Assembly (NCBI GenBank): GCA_030431255.1
Contig: JAUIJL010000019.1
Span: 124,001 to 188,000 of the forward strand
Reading direction: 5' to 3'
Length of the DNA: 64,000 nt
From: Thermoanaerobaculia bacterium
Lineage (GTDB): Bacteria > Acidobacteriota > Thermoanaerobaculia > Multivoradales > J023
Positions 24,461-33,840 of the stretch are shown in pieces. Made by a program: the position numbers and the translations under genes. A model generated the notes under the pieces. The model was given only the letters and a program-made list of their open reading frames with translations, did no database searches and was not told where the DNA came from. Within the stretch, counting starts at the first letter, position 1, and each line of letters opens with the position of its first letter.

Positions 24461-26299
24461 ATGACTAAGCATCGTGGCGTAGCTCTATTTCTCGCCGTGC
24501 TTCTCGTCCCCAGTCTCGCCTTCGCCGGCAACAACGTCTTCATTGAAGGCAACTTCGGCAGCCTGAACGCCAAAGCCGGCTTCGACGTCTCCGCCAAAGC
24601 CGCCCTCCAAAGCGTTCTGATGTCCGAGCTCGGCGCCATGGGCGACGAGGATCTCTTCGTGGTTCGCTCCCACGTGGATGCCCGGGGCGCCACTCACGTC
24701 CGCTTCAGCCAGAATTACAACGGCCTGCGCGTGGTCGGCGCCGACATGTACGTGCACGCCGACAAAGCCGGCAATATCGTTGCGATCAACGGCTCCTTCA
24801 TGCGCGGTGGCGACGTGGCTTTCTCGCCCGCCATCGCCGCTCCGAAAGCTCTCTCCATGGCCCTCGGCAAAGCCGGTATCGCCGGTGAGCGTCTCGATCG
24901 CGGCGCCGAGCTCGTCTACGTCCTCGACGCCGACGGCCAAGGCCACCTCGCTTGGCAAGCCACCGTTTCCTACGTCAACGCCGAAGGCCCGCAGGTCGAC
25001 CGCGTGTTCGCCAGCGCCACCACCGGCAAGATGGTCGTCCGTCACCCGCAACACCACTACGCTCGTTCGCTGCTGACCTACGACTGCAACAACGGCACCT
25101 CCTGCGGTTCCTTGGCCAGCAGCTCCAGCAACCCGATCAACACCGGTGACGCTGCCATCGACGCCGCGCACAACTACGCGATCGCCACCTACGACTACTA
25201 CGACAACAACCACGGTCGTGACTCCATCGACAACGCGGGCATGACCCTGCGCTCGCGGGTGCACTACTCGAACAACTACAACAACGCGTTCTGGAACGGC
25301 TCCGAGATGACTTATGGTGACGGCGACGGCACCACCTTCATCGCCCTTTCCCGCGACGCCGACGTGGTGGCCCACGAGCTGACCCACGGTGTGACCGAGC
25401 GTGAGTCCAACCTCATATACTCCAACGAGTCCGGTGCTCTCAACGAAGCGTTGTCCGACATCTTCGGCGCCATGGTGGATCGCCAAGAGGGTGCCAGCGT
25501 CACCGACACCTGGTTGCTCGGTGAGGACATCTACACCCCCGGTACCCCCGGTGACGGTCTCCGCGTGATGGACGATCCCCAAGCCGCCGGTGACTACGAC
25601 TACTACCCGACCCGTTACACCGGCTCCCAGGACAACGGTGGTGTGCACTGGAACTCCGGTATCGCCAACCTGGCCTTCGTGCTCTTGGTCGAGGGCGGCA
25701 CCCATCCCCGCGGCGCCACCTCGGTGAACGTGCCGGCGCTCAACGGCAACTTCGACACCGCCATGGGCATGGCTGCTGACATCTTCTACGAGGCCAACAC
25801 CAACTGCTTGACCGCTTCCTCCAACTTTGAAGCTGCCCGGAATTGCACCGAGGCTGCCGCGCTCTCCATCTACGGCGCGACCGCTGAAGCTGCCGTGACC
25901 GCTGCTTGGGACGCCGTCGGCGTGCCCGGTGGTGGCGGTGGTGGCGGCGGTGGCGGTGGCGGTGGTGGCGGCGGTAGCAGCTGCTCCGACACCAACATTT
26001 GGGTCGGCACCGCTTCCACTAGCACCCCGAACTTGACCACCCCGAATTGCTCCGCTTCCGGCACCTTCAACGGCGTGCTCGACTGCGACAACGGTTCCGC
26101 CGATCTCGACCTCTACCTCGAGAAGGAGAGCTGCTCCGGATGGTTCGGTTGCTCCTTCGGCTCCGTGGCCAGCTCCACGAGCGCCGGTTGCGACGAGTCT
26201 GTGAGCGGCTACAGCGGCTCCAGCGGTACCTACCGCTGGCGGATCAACCACTACAGTGGTCCGGCCGAGCCCTTCCACCTCTGCACCAACAAGTGCTAA
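24461..26299 (+). CDS. Secreted M4-family (thermolysin-type) zinc metalloprotease
   Basis: This is a secreted endopeptidase precursor of 612 aa. The signal peptide is residues 1-22 (LFLAVLLVPSLAFA). An FTP/PepSY-type propeptide follows (FSQNYNGLRVVGADMYVHAD). The catalytic domain has HELTH at 305-309, the third zinc ligand E329 in GALNEALSDIFG, and the transition-state His H396 in GGVHWNSGIANLAF. A run of 16 Gly (490-505) links to a C-terminal domain with several Cys resembling pre-peptidase C-terminal domains, which are often cleaved after secretion. It lacks the DGFESG tail. A strong terminator follows at 26327, so it is monocistronic. Strong use of C-ending codons hints at high expression. 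Confidence 0.95.
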   Translation: MTKHRGVALFLAVLLVPSLAFAGNNVFIEGNFGSLNAKAGFDVSAKAALQSVLMSELGAMGDEDLFVVRSHVDARGATHVRFSQNYNGLRVVGADMYVHADKAGNIVAINGSFMRGGDVAFSPAIAAPKALSMALGKAGIAGERLDRGAELVYVLDADGQGHLAWQATVSYVNAEGPQVDRVFASATTGKMVVRHPQHHYARSLLTYDCNNGTSCGSLASSSSNPINTGDAAIDAAHNYAIATYDYYDNNHGRDSIDNAGMTLRSRVHYSNNYNNAFWNGSEMTYGDGDGTTFIALSRDADVVAHELTHGVTERESNLIYSNESGALNEALSDIFGAMVDRQEGASVTDTWLLGEDIYTPGTPGDGLRVMDDPQAAGDYDYYPTRYTGSQDNGGVHWNSGIANLAFVLLVEGGTHPRGATSVNVPALNGNFDTAMGMAADIFYEANTNCLTASSNFEAARNCTEAAALSIYGATAEAAVTAAWDAVGVPGGGGGGGGGGGGGGGGSSCSDTNIWVGTASTSTPNLTTPNCSASGTFNGVLDCDNGSADLDLYLEKESCSGWFGCSFGSVASSTSAGCDESVSGYSGSSGTYRWRINHYSGPAEPFHLCTNKC

Positions 26300-26326
26300 T
26301 CTGAGAGCGGTTTAGGCCGCTTTGAA

Positions 26327-26357
26327 GAGCCCGCGGCGAGAGTCGCGGGCTCTTTTT
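26327..26357 (+). terminator. Rho-independent terminator of the protease gene
   Basis: GAGCCCGCG (26327-26335) pairs with CGCGGGCTC (26344-26352) and is followed by TTTTT. It lies 27 bp past the protease stop. Confidence 0.95.
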
Positions 26358-26459
26358 CATAGGCGAGCCATGCGGCTCGAAGGACTCTCGCTCAGCTTTC
26401 TCGGTAAGAAGGATTCGTTGCCGCGTGCCAGAATCTCGAATCGATCTCAAGAGGTGATC

Positions 26460-27338
26460 ATGTTGGGCCCGTTTTTCGATAAGGCCGGAATCCGCGTCGG
26501 GTTTCTGCTGGTGTCGTCGATCTCGCTCGTGTCTATCCCCGGTCTCTCCGTCCACGCTCAAGAGCCGTCGCAGCAAAGAGAGCTGCAGCCCGAATCCGGG
26601 GAAGCGTCCGGTCAGGACGCTCAAACCGACGCAGCCACAACCTCGGTGGATCGCGCAGCAGTGGTCGCCGCGGTCACCGCCGCCGACCAGGCCTATGTGA
26701 AGAGCGCGCGGGAACGGGACCAAGCCGCGTTTCGGGATCTCCTGGCCAAGGACGTCATCTTCTTGGCGGACGAGGCGCGCAAGGGCCGGCTCAGTGTGCT
26801 GACCCTGTGGCAGCCACTTTTCGACGGCAAATACGATTTCCGCTACGAAGGGGAGCATCTGGAAACCCACGTGGCCGATTCCGGAGATCTGGCTTGGACC
26901 CTCGGCTCGGCGACCACCCGATTCACCCGTCCGGGCGGTGGCGAGGAGGAGGTCACGGAAAGCTTCTATCTGAATATTTGGCAGCCCGACACCGACGGCA
27001 AATGGTTGCTCAAGGTGATTTCCTCCCTCGTCGTGCATCCCACCTACGGCTCGGCGAGAGATCCACGGAGCGGTTTGATGACCGCTTGGCCTGAGCTGGC
27101 GGACCAAATCGGAGCCGAGATCGACCTCCACTGGGCTCCCTCCACCACGGTGCGGGCCGCGTCTGGAGAGCTGGCCTATTCCCTGGGCGAGTACGAGGCG
27201 TCCTTCAGATCCGACGAAAGCTCGACCGTGTCCGGTGCCGGTCATTTCGTCGCGGTTTGGCGGAAAGACGGAAAGGGTGCCTGGCAGCTCGCCGCCGAAG
27301 GTTTTACGCCGCCGGGAATCTACGGCGGTGGTGAGTGA
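26460..27338 (+). CDS. Exported protein with two SnoaL/DUF4440-like domains
   Basis: ATG at 26460 follows AGAGGTG; the frame extends back to 26322, but that part overlaps the protease terminator. The 292-aa product has a signal peptide (VGFLLVSSISLVSIPGLSVHA). Two NTF2-like domains follow. The first is at about residues 65-180 (VTAADQAYVKSARERDQAAF, then SFYLNIWQPDTDGKWLLKVI) and the second at about 195-292 (GELAYSLGEYEASFRSD, then GHFVAVWRKDGKGAWQLAAE). DUF4440 domains often bind small ligands, and no catalytic residues are evident. The stop lies 1 bp before the TPR gene start, so it heads a three-gene operon. Confidence 0.75.
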   Translation: MLGPFFDKAGIRVGFLLVSSISLVSIPGLSVHAQEPSQQRELQPESGEASGQDAQTDAATTSVDRAAVVAAVTAADQAYVKSARERDQAAFRDLLAKDVIFLADEARKGRLSVLTLWQPLFDGKYDFRYEGEHLETHVADSGDLAWTLGSATTRFTRPGGGEEEVTESFYLNIWQPDTDGKWLLKVISSLVVHPTYGSARDPRSGLMTAWPELADQIGAEIDLHWAPSTTVRAASGELAYSLGEYEASFRSDESSTVSGAGHFVAVWRKDGKGAWQLAAEGFTPPGIYGGGE

Positions 27339-27339
27339 G

Positions 27340-29352
27340 ATGAAGCGAACGGCTCGGAGCATCCTCCTACTCGTGCTGGTCGGCTGCCTAAGTGGCATCG
27401 GGCCGATCCGAGCCGACCCACAAGACTCACCGACGAAGGCCTTGGAGTGGCAGCTGGTGGAGGCGGAATCGGCCCTCGATCAAGGGGAGCCGCGCATCGC
27501 CGAGAGCTACTATCGAGGTGCGCTCCGGGAGCTGTGGGCGCTCCGGGGCGAGCTGGCGGCCGGTGCGGGAGATCTAGAGACCGCGGAACAGGCTCTGCTC
27601 AAAGCCCGAGCGGCGTCGGCGGTCGGTGTGGATTCCGTTCGCATTGAGCTGGCTGAGATTCAGCTGCACCTCGGAAAGCTCGACGAGCCGCTGAAGGAGC
27701 TCCGGCTGCTGGCCCATCAGCGGACCGAGGATCCGGAGCTGCTGGAGAGCTTCATCCGCGGTTTGATTCAAGCCGAGAAAACCGACGAGCTGTCGGTGGA
27801 GCTGGAGCAAATGGCGAGGTTGGACCCGGATCGGGCACATGCGCTCCGGCAGCTCGATGCCGGGGGCGCTTTGCGGCCGATCTCCGGCAACTTGGGTCTG
27901 GATGCCGATGGGCAACCGGTAGCCGGGGCTGGGCACGGAGCCCTGGGCCCTCGGCTGATCGCGACCTTGCACCGAGTCGAGCACAATCTCGGGGTCCTTC
28001 AAGCGTGGACTGGATTCGAAAACACTCCTGTGGCCGAAGCCGATGCACCGCCGCCGCGTCCGACCGATGGCGCGGAGCCATTCGGCACGGTGGAGCTGCG
28101 AGCAGACGTCGGTTCCGAGAGAGTGGCTCTGCCGACCATGGATCCCGTCGGCCTCACGCCCCTATTTCCGGATACGTTTCTCGAGATCTTCGTGGCATTG
28201 GATGCCGGTGATACGGCGACCGCCCTCGCTGATCTCGAGCGTCGGGTGGACGAAGGCGACGCCGACGCGATGACCCTTTCCGGTTGGATCGCAGCCTCGG
28301 AGGGCCGCGCCGCCGACGCCGAAAGAACACTCCTCGAGGCAGTGGCTTCCCATCCGAAACCGCTGCTCGCTCGACAGGTGCTGGCCCGCATGTACTGGCA
28401 CACCGATCGGCGGGCCGCAGCCAAGGAGCACGTGTTGCAGGCCGCGGAGCTGGGCGCCTTGGACCGCGATCTCAGCCTTTGGCTGGCGGATGTGGAGATC
28501 GCGGACGGTCGAATTCCCGCGGCGAATCGCCAGCTTCGCTCCCTCGACCGTCGATTCGAGTCGGTGGAAGCGCTGGTGCGGCTGGCCGACATCTTCGTCG
28601 GTCTCAACAATTCCAAGGCGGCGATGGACTATCTGGAGAAAGCCCGGGGGCTTGCCCCGAGCTCCGAGGAAGTGCTGGTTTTGCATGCGGAGCTGGCCCT
28701 GGATATCGGGGTGATCCCCGTGGCCGCGGCATCCGTCGAGCCCTTGGCTCGGATGCGGCCGGATGTGGCGAGGTATCAGCTGTATTTGGGCCGAGTCTGG
28801 GCCGGCTTGGGCAAGATGGGAGAGGCGTCGGAGGCCTTGTTGCGATCGGTTGCGCTCGATCCGGAGCTGAAAGAAGCCTTTTTGCCCCTGGGTTTGGCCT
28901 TGAATCACGAGAGCCGATTCGAGCAGGCCGGCGACTATCTGAGGCGATATTTGGAGTCTTTCCCGGACGATCTCGAAGCGACCGCCGGTTTGGCGGAGGC
29001 CGAGCAGAGGCTCGGCGAGTCGGAATCCGCGGAATCGCGGGTTCGGTGGGTCCTGGAGCGGGATCCCGAGCACGGCAGAGCAAATCTGGTGCTCGGGCTG
29101 TTGCTGCTCGGCCGCGAAGAGCTGACGGAAGCGCGGACGGCCTTCGAGCGGGCGGTGTCCGCGGATCCGCTTTCCGCCAAAGCTCACTATCAGCTGAGCT
29201 TGGTGTGCACCCGGCTCAGGGATCGAGCTTGCGCAAGCGAGCACCTCAAGAAGTACAAAAACGCCTTAAAAGGTCCCGAATCGACTTTTCAAACCATGGA
29301 ATCGAAGGCCGTCGAGCTCGAGCTGCAGAAGCAGGAGGATCCCCGGCCGTGA
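27340..29352 (+). CDS. TPR-repeat exported protein, probable lipoprotein
   Basis: ATG at 27340 lies one base after the upstream stop. The N-terminus is KRTARSILLLVLVGCLSG. LVGC fits a lipobox, so the protein may be anchored at the periplasmic face. The remaining 640 residues are TPR helices with repeated A..LLRSVALDPEL-type units (for example GKMGEASEALLRSVALDPEL). Partner-binding or scaffold activity is expected. It overlaps the CRTAC1 gene by 4 bp (GTGA). TPR plus CRTAC1/UnbV pairs recur in Acidobacteriota, suggesting a shared surface or secretion role whose substrate is unknown. Confidence 0.8.
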   Translation: MKRTARSILLLVLVGCLSGIGPIRADPQDSPTKALEWQLVEAESALDQGEPRIAESYYRGALRELWALRGELAAGAGDLETAEQALLKARAASAVGVDSVRIELAEIQLHLGKLDEPLKELRLLAHQRTEDPELLESFIRGLIQAEKTDELSVELEQMARLDPDRAHALRQLDAGGALRPISGNLGLDADGQPVAGAGHGALGPRLIATLHRVEHNLGVLQAWTGFENTPVAEADAPPPRPTDGAEPFGTVELRADVGSERVALPTMDPVGLTPLFPDTFLEIFVALDAGDTATALADLERRVDEGDADAMTLSGWIAASEGRAADAERTLLEAVASHPKPLLARQVLARMYWHTDRRAAAKEHVLQAAELGALDRDLSLWLADVEIADGRIPAANRQLRSLDRRFESVEALVRLADIFVGLNNSKAAMDYLEKARGLAPSSEEVLVLHAELALDIGVIPVAAASVEPLARMRPDVARYQLYLGRVWAGLGKMGEASEALLRSVALDPELKEAFLPLGLALNHESRFEQAGDYLRRYLESFPDDLEATAGLAEAEQRLGESESAESRVRWVLERDPEHGRANLVLGLLLLGREELTEARTAFERAVSADPLSAKAHYQLSLVCTRLRDRACASEHLKKYKNALKGPESTFQTMESKAVELELQKQEDPRP

Positions 29353-31085
29353 GAGCTCGGCTCCTGCTCCTTCTCCTGCTCTCGTGGGCATGGAGCCCGC
29401 CCGCGCCCTCCGCGGCACAGACCGAGACCGGGGTTTCGGAGCCGACACCGAAAGTGGATCCAAAACCGCGGAGCACCCCGGTTTTCGTCGATGTGACGGC
29501 GGGCAGCGGGATCGATTTCAAAGGTCCCCGCTCCGAGGAAAAGAAGTACATCCTGGAGTCCGTGAGCGGTGGTGTGGCCTTGTTGGACTACGATCTCGAC
29601 GGGCTGGTGGACATCTACTTCGTCGACTCGCTGACGGTCGATCGCGCCACCGCCAAAGCTTCCGATGCGAAGCCCGGGGCCCGTAGCCGCCTCTATCGCA
29701 ACCAAGGGGGCCTGAAGTTCAAGGAAGTGGGGCGTGCGGCCGGTGTCGACGCTACCGGCTGGGGCGTCGGAGTCTGTGCCGCCGACGTCGACGGCAACGG
29801 CTATTCGGATCTCTACGTCACCGGAGTCGAGAGCAATAAGCTCTTCCTCAACCAGGGTGACGGATCCTTTCGCGATGCCACCGGCAAAGCCGGCGTGACG
29901 GGGGGAGGTTGGTCCACGGGTTGTGGATTCGCCGATGTCGACCGCGACGGGGACCTGGATCTTTTTGTCGCCCGATACTTGGATTTGGATCTCCACGACC
30001 TGCCGGAATTCGGGCGCGGGGAGCTGTGCAAATACCGAGATATTCCGGTGCAATGCGGTCCTCGCGGCCTCAAGGGTTTGGGCGACCTCTTCTTTCGCAA
30101 CCGAGGTGACGGGACCTTTGAGGAAGTGGGCTCCAAGGTAGGCCTCGGCGACGAGGAGGCCATGTTCGGCTTGGGGGTCACCTGGCTCGACGCCGATGGC
30201 GACGGTTGGCAGGACCTCTATGTGGCCAACGACACGACGCCGAATTTCCTCTACCTCAACAAGAAGGACGGCACCTTCGAGGAAATGTCCTACCTATTAG
30301 GCGTGGCGGTGAGCGAGGACGGCAAGGAGCAGGGCTCCATGGGCATCGCCGTGGGCGACTACCGCAACGAGGGTTGGCTCAGCCTTTTCGTGACCAACTT
30401 TTCCGAGGAATACAACACCTTCTACCACAACCACGAAGGGGCCTTTTTCAGCGATGCCTCCTTCCGTACCAAAACCGCGGCGGTGAGCGTTCGCTACGTG
30501 GGGTGGGGCACGTCGTTCCTCGATGTGGACAACGACGGCTGGCTGGATCTTTTCTTGGTCAACGGCCACGTCTACCCCCAGATCGACCAGATCCAGCTCG
30601 AAGCGTCCGCTCCCTATCGCCAGCGGCGCATGCTCTTTCACAACCGTGGGGACGGCACCTTCGAGGAAGTGGTCGGCGGTCCGAAACATCCGTTGAGCCT
30701 GGAGACCGTCAGCCGGGGCACCGCGGTGGGAGATCTCGACAATGACGGCAGGCTCGATGTGGTCATCAGCGATCTCGACGGCGCAGCCCAAGTGCTGCGG
30801 AACGAAACCCGGGGGGCGGGCCATTGGCTGCAGATCGACCTGGAAGGAAAGGGCCTCAATCGAGAAGCTGTCGGCGCTCTGATCAAAATCCGAGTGGCCA
30901 AGACCACCATGATCCGCCCCGTACGCAGCGGCACCGGTTATCTATCCCAAGACGACTTACGCCAACACTTCGGCCTCGGAGCCGCGAAGAGAGTGGATGA
31001 GATCGAGGTCCTCTGGCCGGACGGCTCGGCTTCGAAGCGGAAAAACGTCGACGCGGATCAGATCCTAACGATCCGTCAGCCCTGA
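29349..31085 (+). CDS. CRTAC1-family FG-GAP/VCBS protein with ASPIC/UnbV C-terminus
   Basis: GTG at 29349 overlaps the TPR stop (GTGA); the much longer open frame upstream is a shadow of that gene. The 578-aa product has a signal peptide (ARLLLLLLLSWAWSPPAPSA). FG-GAP/VCBS repeats with calcium-binding Asp loops follow: DYDLDGLVD, DVDGNGYSD, DVDRDGDLD, DADGDGWQD, DVDNDGWLD and DLDNDGRLD. These build an integrin-type beta-propeller. The C-terminus is an ASPIC/UnbV domain (VGALIKIRVAKTTMIRPVRS, then EIEVLWPDGS). It is likely extracellular or surface-attached and Ca-stabilised. Together with the DUF4440 and TPR genes it forms one operon. Confidence 0.9.
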   Translation: MRARLLLLLLLSWAWSPPAPSAAQTETGVSEPTPKVDPKPRSTPVFVDVTAGSGIDFKGPRSEEKKYILESVSGGVALLDYDLDGLVDIYFVDSLTVDRATAKASDAKPGARSRLYRNQGGLKFKEVGRAAGVDATGWGVGVCAADVDGNGYSDLYVTGVESNKLFLNQGDGSFRDATGKAGVTGGGWSTGCGFADVDRDGDLDLFVARYLDLDLHDLPEFGRGELCKYRDIPVQCGPRGLKGLGDLFFRNRGDGTFEEVGSKVGLGDEEAMFGLGVTWLDADGDGWQDLYVANDTTPNFLYLNKKDGTFEEMSYLLGVAVSEDGKEQGSMGIAVGDYRNEGWLSLFVTNFSEEYNTFYHNHEGAFFSDASFRTKTAAVSVRYVGWGTSFLDVDNDGWLDLFLVNGHVYPQIDQIQLEASAPYRQRRMLFHNRGDGTFEEVVGGPKHPLSLETVSRGTAVGDLDNDGRLDVVISDLDGAAQVLRNETRGAGHWLQIDLEGKGLNREAVGALIKIRVAKTTMIRPVRSGTGYLSQDDLRQHFGLGAAKRVDEIEVLWPDGSASKRKNVDADQILTIRQP

Positions 31086-31142
31086 GCATCGCTCGCCGGC
31101 TCCGGGTTTCGTCCCGCCTTTTGAACGTCTTCGCTCCACGAA

Positions 31143-31156
31143 TGCACGAATGTGCA
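31143..31156. promoter_or_regulatory. Inverted repeat upstream of the PilZ gene
   Basis: TGCAC-GAAT-GTGCA lies in the 206-bp gap before the PilZ gene and may be an operator. No other strong structure is seen in 31086-31291. Confidence 0.35.
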
Positions 31157-31291
31157 ATTCTGGATATGATGACCCATCAAATCGAATTCCTGAGACTCCC
31201 CGTGGGTAGAGCCATTGCGCTCAGTGGGTGGGCGTTCGTCTCGGGTGTGTGTTCTTCCCGATGATATGCGCTTGAGCGAGCGAGGAAGCAG

Positions 31292-32113
31292 ATGGAACGA
31301 AGAGACGATAAGCGACGTGCGCGCCGGGTTCCGGTGCGCTTTTGGAAGAAGGGGGAGGACAAACCCCGCAGCGGTTTCACCACCAACATCTCCGATGGAG
31401 GTATGTTCATCGGCAGCAATCTGGTGCACGGGCGCGGCACGCGACTGCGGATCGAGGTGCTCGATCCATTGAACGGATTCGTCGTCGAAGGTGTGGTGGC
31501 TCGGGCGAATCGGTCCCAGCCCCACATGCAAAGGATCCGCGCCTCGGGAATGGGCATCCGTTTTCTACAGGTCCCCGACTTGGTCGCCGAGCTTTTTCCG
31601 ACCTCAGCGCCGGTCAAACCGCAGCCGGCTCCGGTGCCGGACATGTCCTCCACCCCGGTTGGAGATAACCCTCCGACGGGCCTCACCCAAGCTCCCCCCG
31701 GCCCCGGAGCCCCCAAGCCTGAGATCCCCGGCCTCGGTGTCTCCAACGCCGGAAGCCCCAGCTCCGAAACGCCCGGCCCCGGAAGTCCCAGCCCCGAAAC
31801 ACCCCTCGGGTTGGCCCCCTATTCTTATGCTCTCCAATATCGCAGCCTGGAAGAGCTCCGGGTTTCCTACGAGCGGGACATCAGCCAAGGCGGATTGTTC
31901 ATCAATACCTCGAGCCCGGCTCCCCTACAGGAAGTCGTGATGATCGAAATCCATGTGAACGGCTTGCAGGGGCCGCCGGTGAGGTTGCGGGCGAGGGTCG
32001 TGCATCGGGTGGCTTCGCAAACTGACGGTGAGACCAACCTTTTGGCGGGCATGGGGCTCGAGCTGCTGGATCCGGTGCTGGCCCAGCAGGCCCTATTGCC
32101 GCTCGTCAGCTGA
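31292..32113 (+). CDS. Double PilZ-domain protein
   Basis: This 273-aa protein has two PilZ-type domains joined by a Pro-rich linker (about residues 108-172, with PETPGPGSPSPETP). The first starts ERRDDKRRARRVPVRFW, matching the RxxxR c-di-GMP-binding motif, followed by NISDGGMFI in place of the usual (D/N)xSxxG. The second has a weaker arginine part (EELRVSYERDISQGGLFINT) but keeps DISQGG. It is probably a c-di-GMP or envelope-related effector. The second domain may have lost ligand binding. GAGGAAG precedes the ATG. It stands alone, convergent with the regulator at 32150. Confidence 0.85.
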   Translation: MERRDDKRRARRVPVRFWKKGEDKPRSGFTTNISDGGMFIGSNLVHGRGTRLRIEVLDPLNGFVVEGVVARANRSQPHMQRIRASGMGIRFLQVPDLVAELFPTSAPVKPQPAPVPDMSSTPVGDNPPTGLTQAPPGPGAPKPEIPGLGVSNAGSPSSETPGPGSPSPETPLGLAPYSYALQYRSLEELRVSYERDISQGGLFINTSSPAPLQEVVMIEIHVNGLQGPPVRLRARVVHRVASQTDGETNLLAGMGLELLDPVLAQQALLPLVS

Positions 32114-32149
32114 GCCGTTCCGTATCCAACCCTCGGAAGGGCTTCGTGT

Positions 32150-33622
32150 TTACATCAACGGGCGTCGGCTCGGCGCCGAGCTCGGCTGCCACCGTCCGGC
32201 CTCGTCCCATTCGCCGAGCTGGTAGAGGAGAAAAGCGGTGTTGTGGATGGCTTCGTCGTAATCGGGCCGAAGCTCGATCGCTTTGCGGTAAGCGTGCAAG
32301 GCCTGTCTAGGGCGTCCCAGCTGACTGAGAGCCAAGCCCAAGGCTTTGTGGGCTTCCGGTAGATTCGGATCCGCGTTGAGGGCATCCCGGGCCAGCTGCT
32401 CGGCTTTCTCGGCGAGCTGCGGATCGCCGCCGAAGTTGGCGACCTCAAGGGCGTAGGCATTGGCAAGCGCGGCGACGGCCAAGGGAAATCGCTCCCTTCC
32501 GACGTCCTGGGCGAGGGCCGTTTCCAAAAGCTCGACCGCCCGTGCGTTGTCCACGGGATTGAATTGACGATAATGCCCTCGGGCGCGGACATAGAGGGAG
32601 TAGGAGGAGGGTTGCCCCACGACCGGTCCCGACGGCGCGGTCTTCTCCTCCTCGAATGAAGCCAAGAGGGCGGATCCCACCTCGCGAGCCATCTCGCCTT
32701 GGGCGCTGAACAGCTCGTGCCCTTCGAGGACCCATTTTTTGGCCCAGGTTTGCCGATCCTGACGACCGTCCACCAGTCGGAGGTGAATGATCAACCGACG
32801 GTCCCGCCGTTGAAGGCTGCCTTCGAGCAAGTGCTGGACATCCAATTGCTCGGCGATTTCGGGAATCGGCAAGGAGCTGTCACGGTAATGATTCGAGGTG
32901 GTCCCGGAGACCACGCGCAGCTGGGTGACCACCGCCAATCGGCTGCGGATCTCCTCGGCGAGGCCGTCGGCGAGATAGGTCAGCTCGGGGTCGCTTCCCA
33001 AGACCCTCAGGGGCAGAACCGAGATCGATTCGGCGCCTTCGTCTCTTGAGGCCATCAGCCAAAGGGCGGCGACGAGGCCCAGGGCCACCACCCACACCGG
33101 CATGATCCCGCCCCGTCGCTGAGCAAGCCGCTGGGCGAGGGTGGCTCGGTCATGGGGCTTGTCGACGTTCCCCGTGGGTTCTTCCGCAAGGTCTTGCAGG
33201 CCGTGGCTTTCCGGGCCGCGGTCCAGGGAGGTACGGTCTTGGGAGGTACGGTCTCGGGGACCGACGGTCGACCCACTGCTCACTTCCAGCTCGGAGACCG
33301 TGCCGATCAGGCGATAACCCCTCTTGGGAATGGTTTCGATCAACCGTGGAGCGCGGGCGTCGTCCCCGAGCTCCCGTCGGATGGCGGAAATGCCCCGGGA
33401 AAGCGCCACCTCTTTGACGAAAGCGTCCGGCCAGACCCGGGAGAGCAAGTCATCCTTCGACAGCACCTCACCCGGATGGCGGCACAGCTCCACTAACAGA
33501 TCCATCACTTTTGGCTCGAGCCGCCGGCCGGCGTGCTCAGAGGTCACCGTGCAGTCGTCGGGACGAATCGTCCACTCTTCCAGCCGGAAGGCCGAAGATT
33601 CGGAGCGGAGCGTCGATTTCAC
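32150..33622 (-). CDS. CadC-like membrane regulator: winged helix, TolB-like, TPR
   Basis: This 490-aa one-component regulator begins with an OmpR-type winged helix (about 15-110; VMDLLVELCRHPGEVLSKDD, then LIETIPKRGYRLIG). A single membrane span follows at about 175-195 (MPVWVVALGLVAALWLM). A periplasmic TolB/FlgO-like domain comes next (ISVLPLRVLGSDPELTYLAD, then LDVQHLLEGSLQRR). TPR helices end the protein (AHKALGLALSQLGRPRQALH). This layout is abundant in Acidobacteriota. It is likely a membrane-bound transcription factor sensing an envelope state. The start GTG at 33622 has only weak ribosome binding site support. It is divergent from the POT transporter across a repeat-rich gap. Confidence 0.85.
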   Translation of the reverse strand: MKSTLRSESSAFRLEEWTIRPDDCTVTSEHAGRRLEPKVMDLLVELCRHPGEVLSKDDLLSRVWPDAFVKEVALSRGISAIRRELGDDARAPRLIETIPKRGYRLIGTVSELEVSSGSTVGPRDRTSQDRTSLDRGPESHGLQDLAEEPTGNVDKPHDRATLAQRLAQRRGGIMPVWVVALGLVAALWLMASRDEGAESISVLPLRVLGSDPELTYLADGLAEEIRSRLAVVTQLRVVSGTTSNHYRDSSLPIPEIAEQLDVQHLLEGSLQRRDRRLIIHLRLVDGRQDRQTWAKKWVLEGHELFSAQGEMAREVGSALLASFEEEKTAPSGPVVGQPSSYSLYVRARGHYRQFNPVDNARAVELLETALAQDVGRERFPLAVAALANAYALEVANFGGDPQLAEKAEQLARDALNADPNLPEAHKALGLALSQLGRPRQALHAYRKAIELRPDYDEAIHNTAFLLYQLGEWDEAGRWQPSSAPSRRPLM

Positions 33623-33718
33623 AGGCTAGGACCAGCTCCATCAAAGAAAACGAAAGGTTTCATCAAGGTATCTCTCGAAGGTCCGGCTATTTTGGGGACT
33701 GTCTCTGAAGTGTTGCTT

Positions 33719-33830
33719 CTAAGTCGCATAGGTCTTAAGTCGCATAGGTCTTAAGTCGCATAGGTCTTAAGTCGCACAGGTCCTCAATCGAACAGGTCTT
33801 CAATCGAACAGGTCTTCAATCGCCACAGCC
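33719..33830. repeat. 16-bp intergenic tandem repeat array before the POT gene
   Basis: Seven head-to-tail units are based on TTAAGTCGCATAGGTC. The first four are near-identical; the next three change to TTCAATCGAACAGGTC and then decay. The array ends 10 bp before the transporter ATG, so copy number could affect its promoter or leader. Confidence 0.95.
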
Positions 33831-33840
33831 GGGAGCTGAT

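Noticed and set aside
24485-26278. 597-codon open frame on the minus strand, antisense to the protease
   Set aside because: Shadow of a strongly biased high-GC gene; it is rich in Val/Gly/His repeats with no domain, and the plus-strand frame has catalytic motifs.
28284-29348. N-terminal extension of the CRTAC1 frame
   Set aside because: It is a shadow of the TPR gene; the signal peptide begins at GTG 29349, which overlaps the TPR stop.
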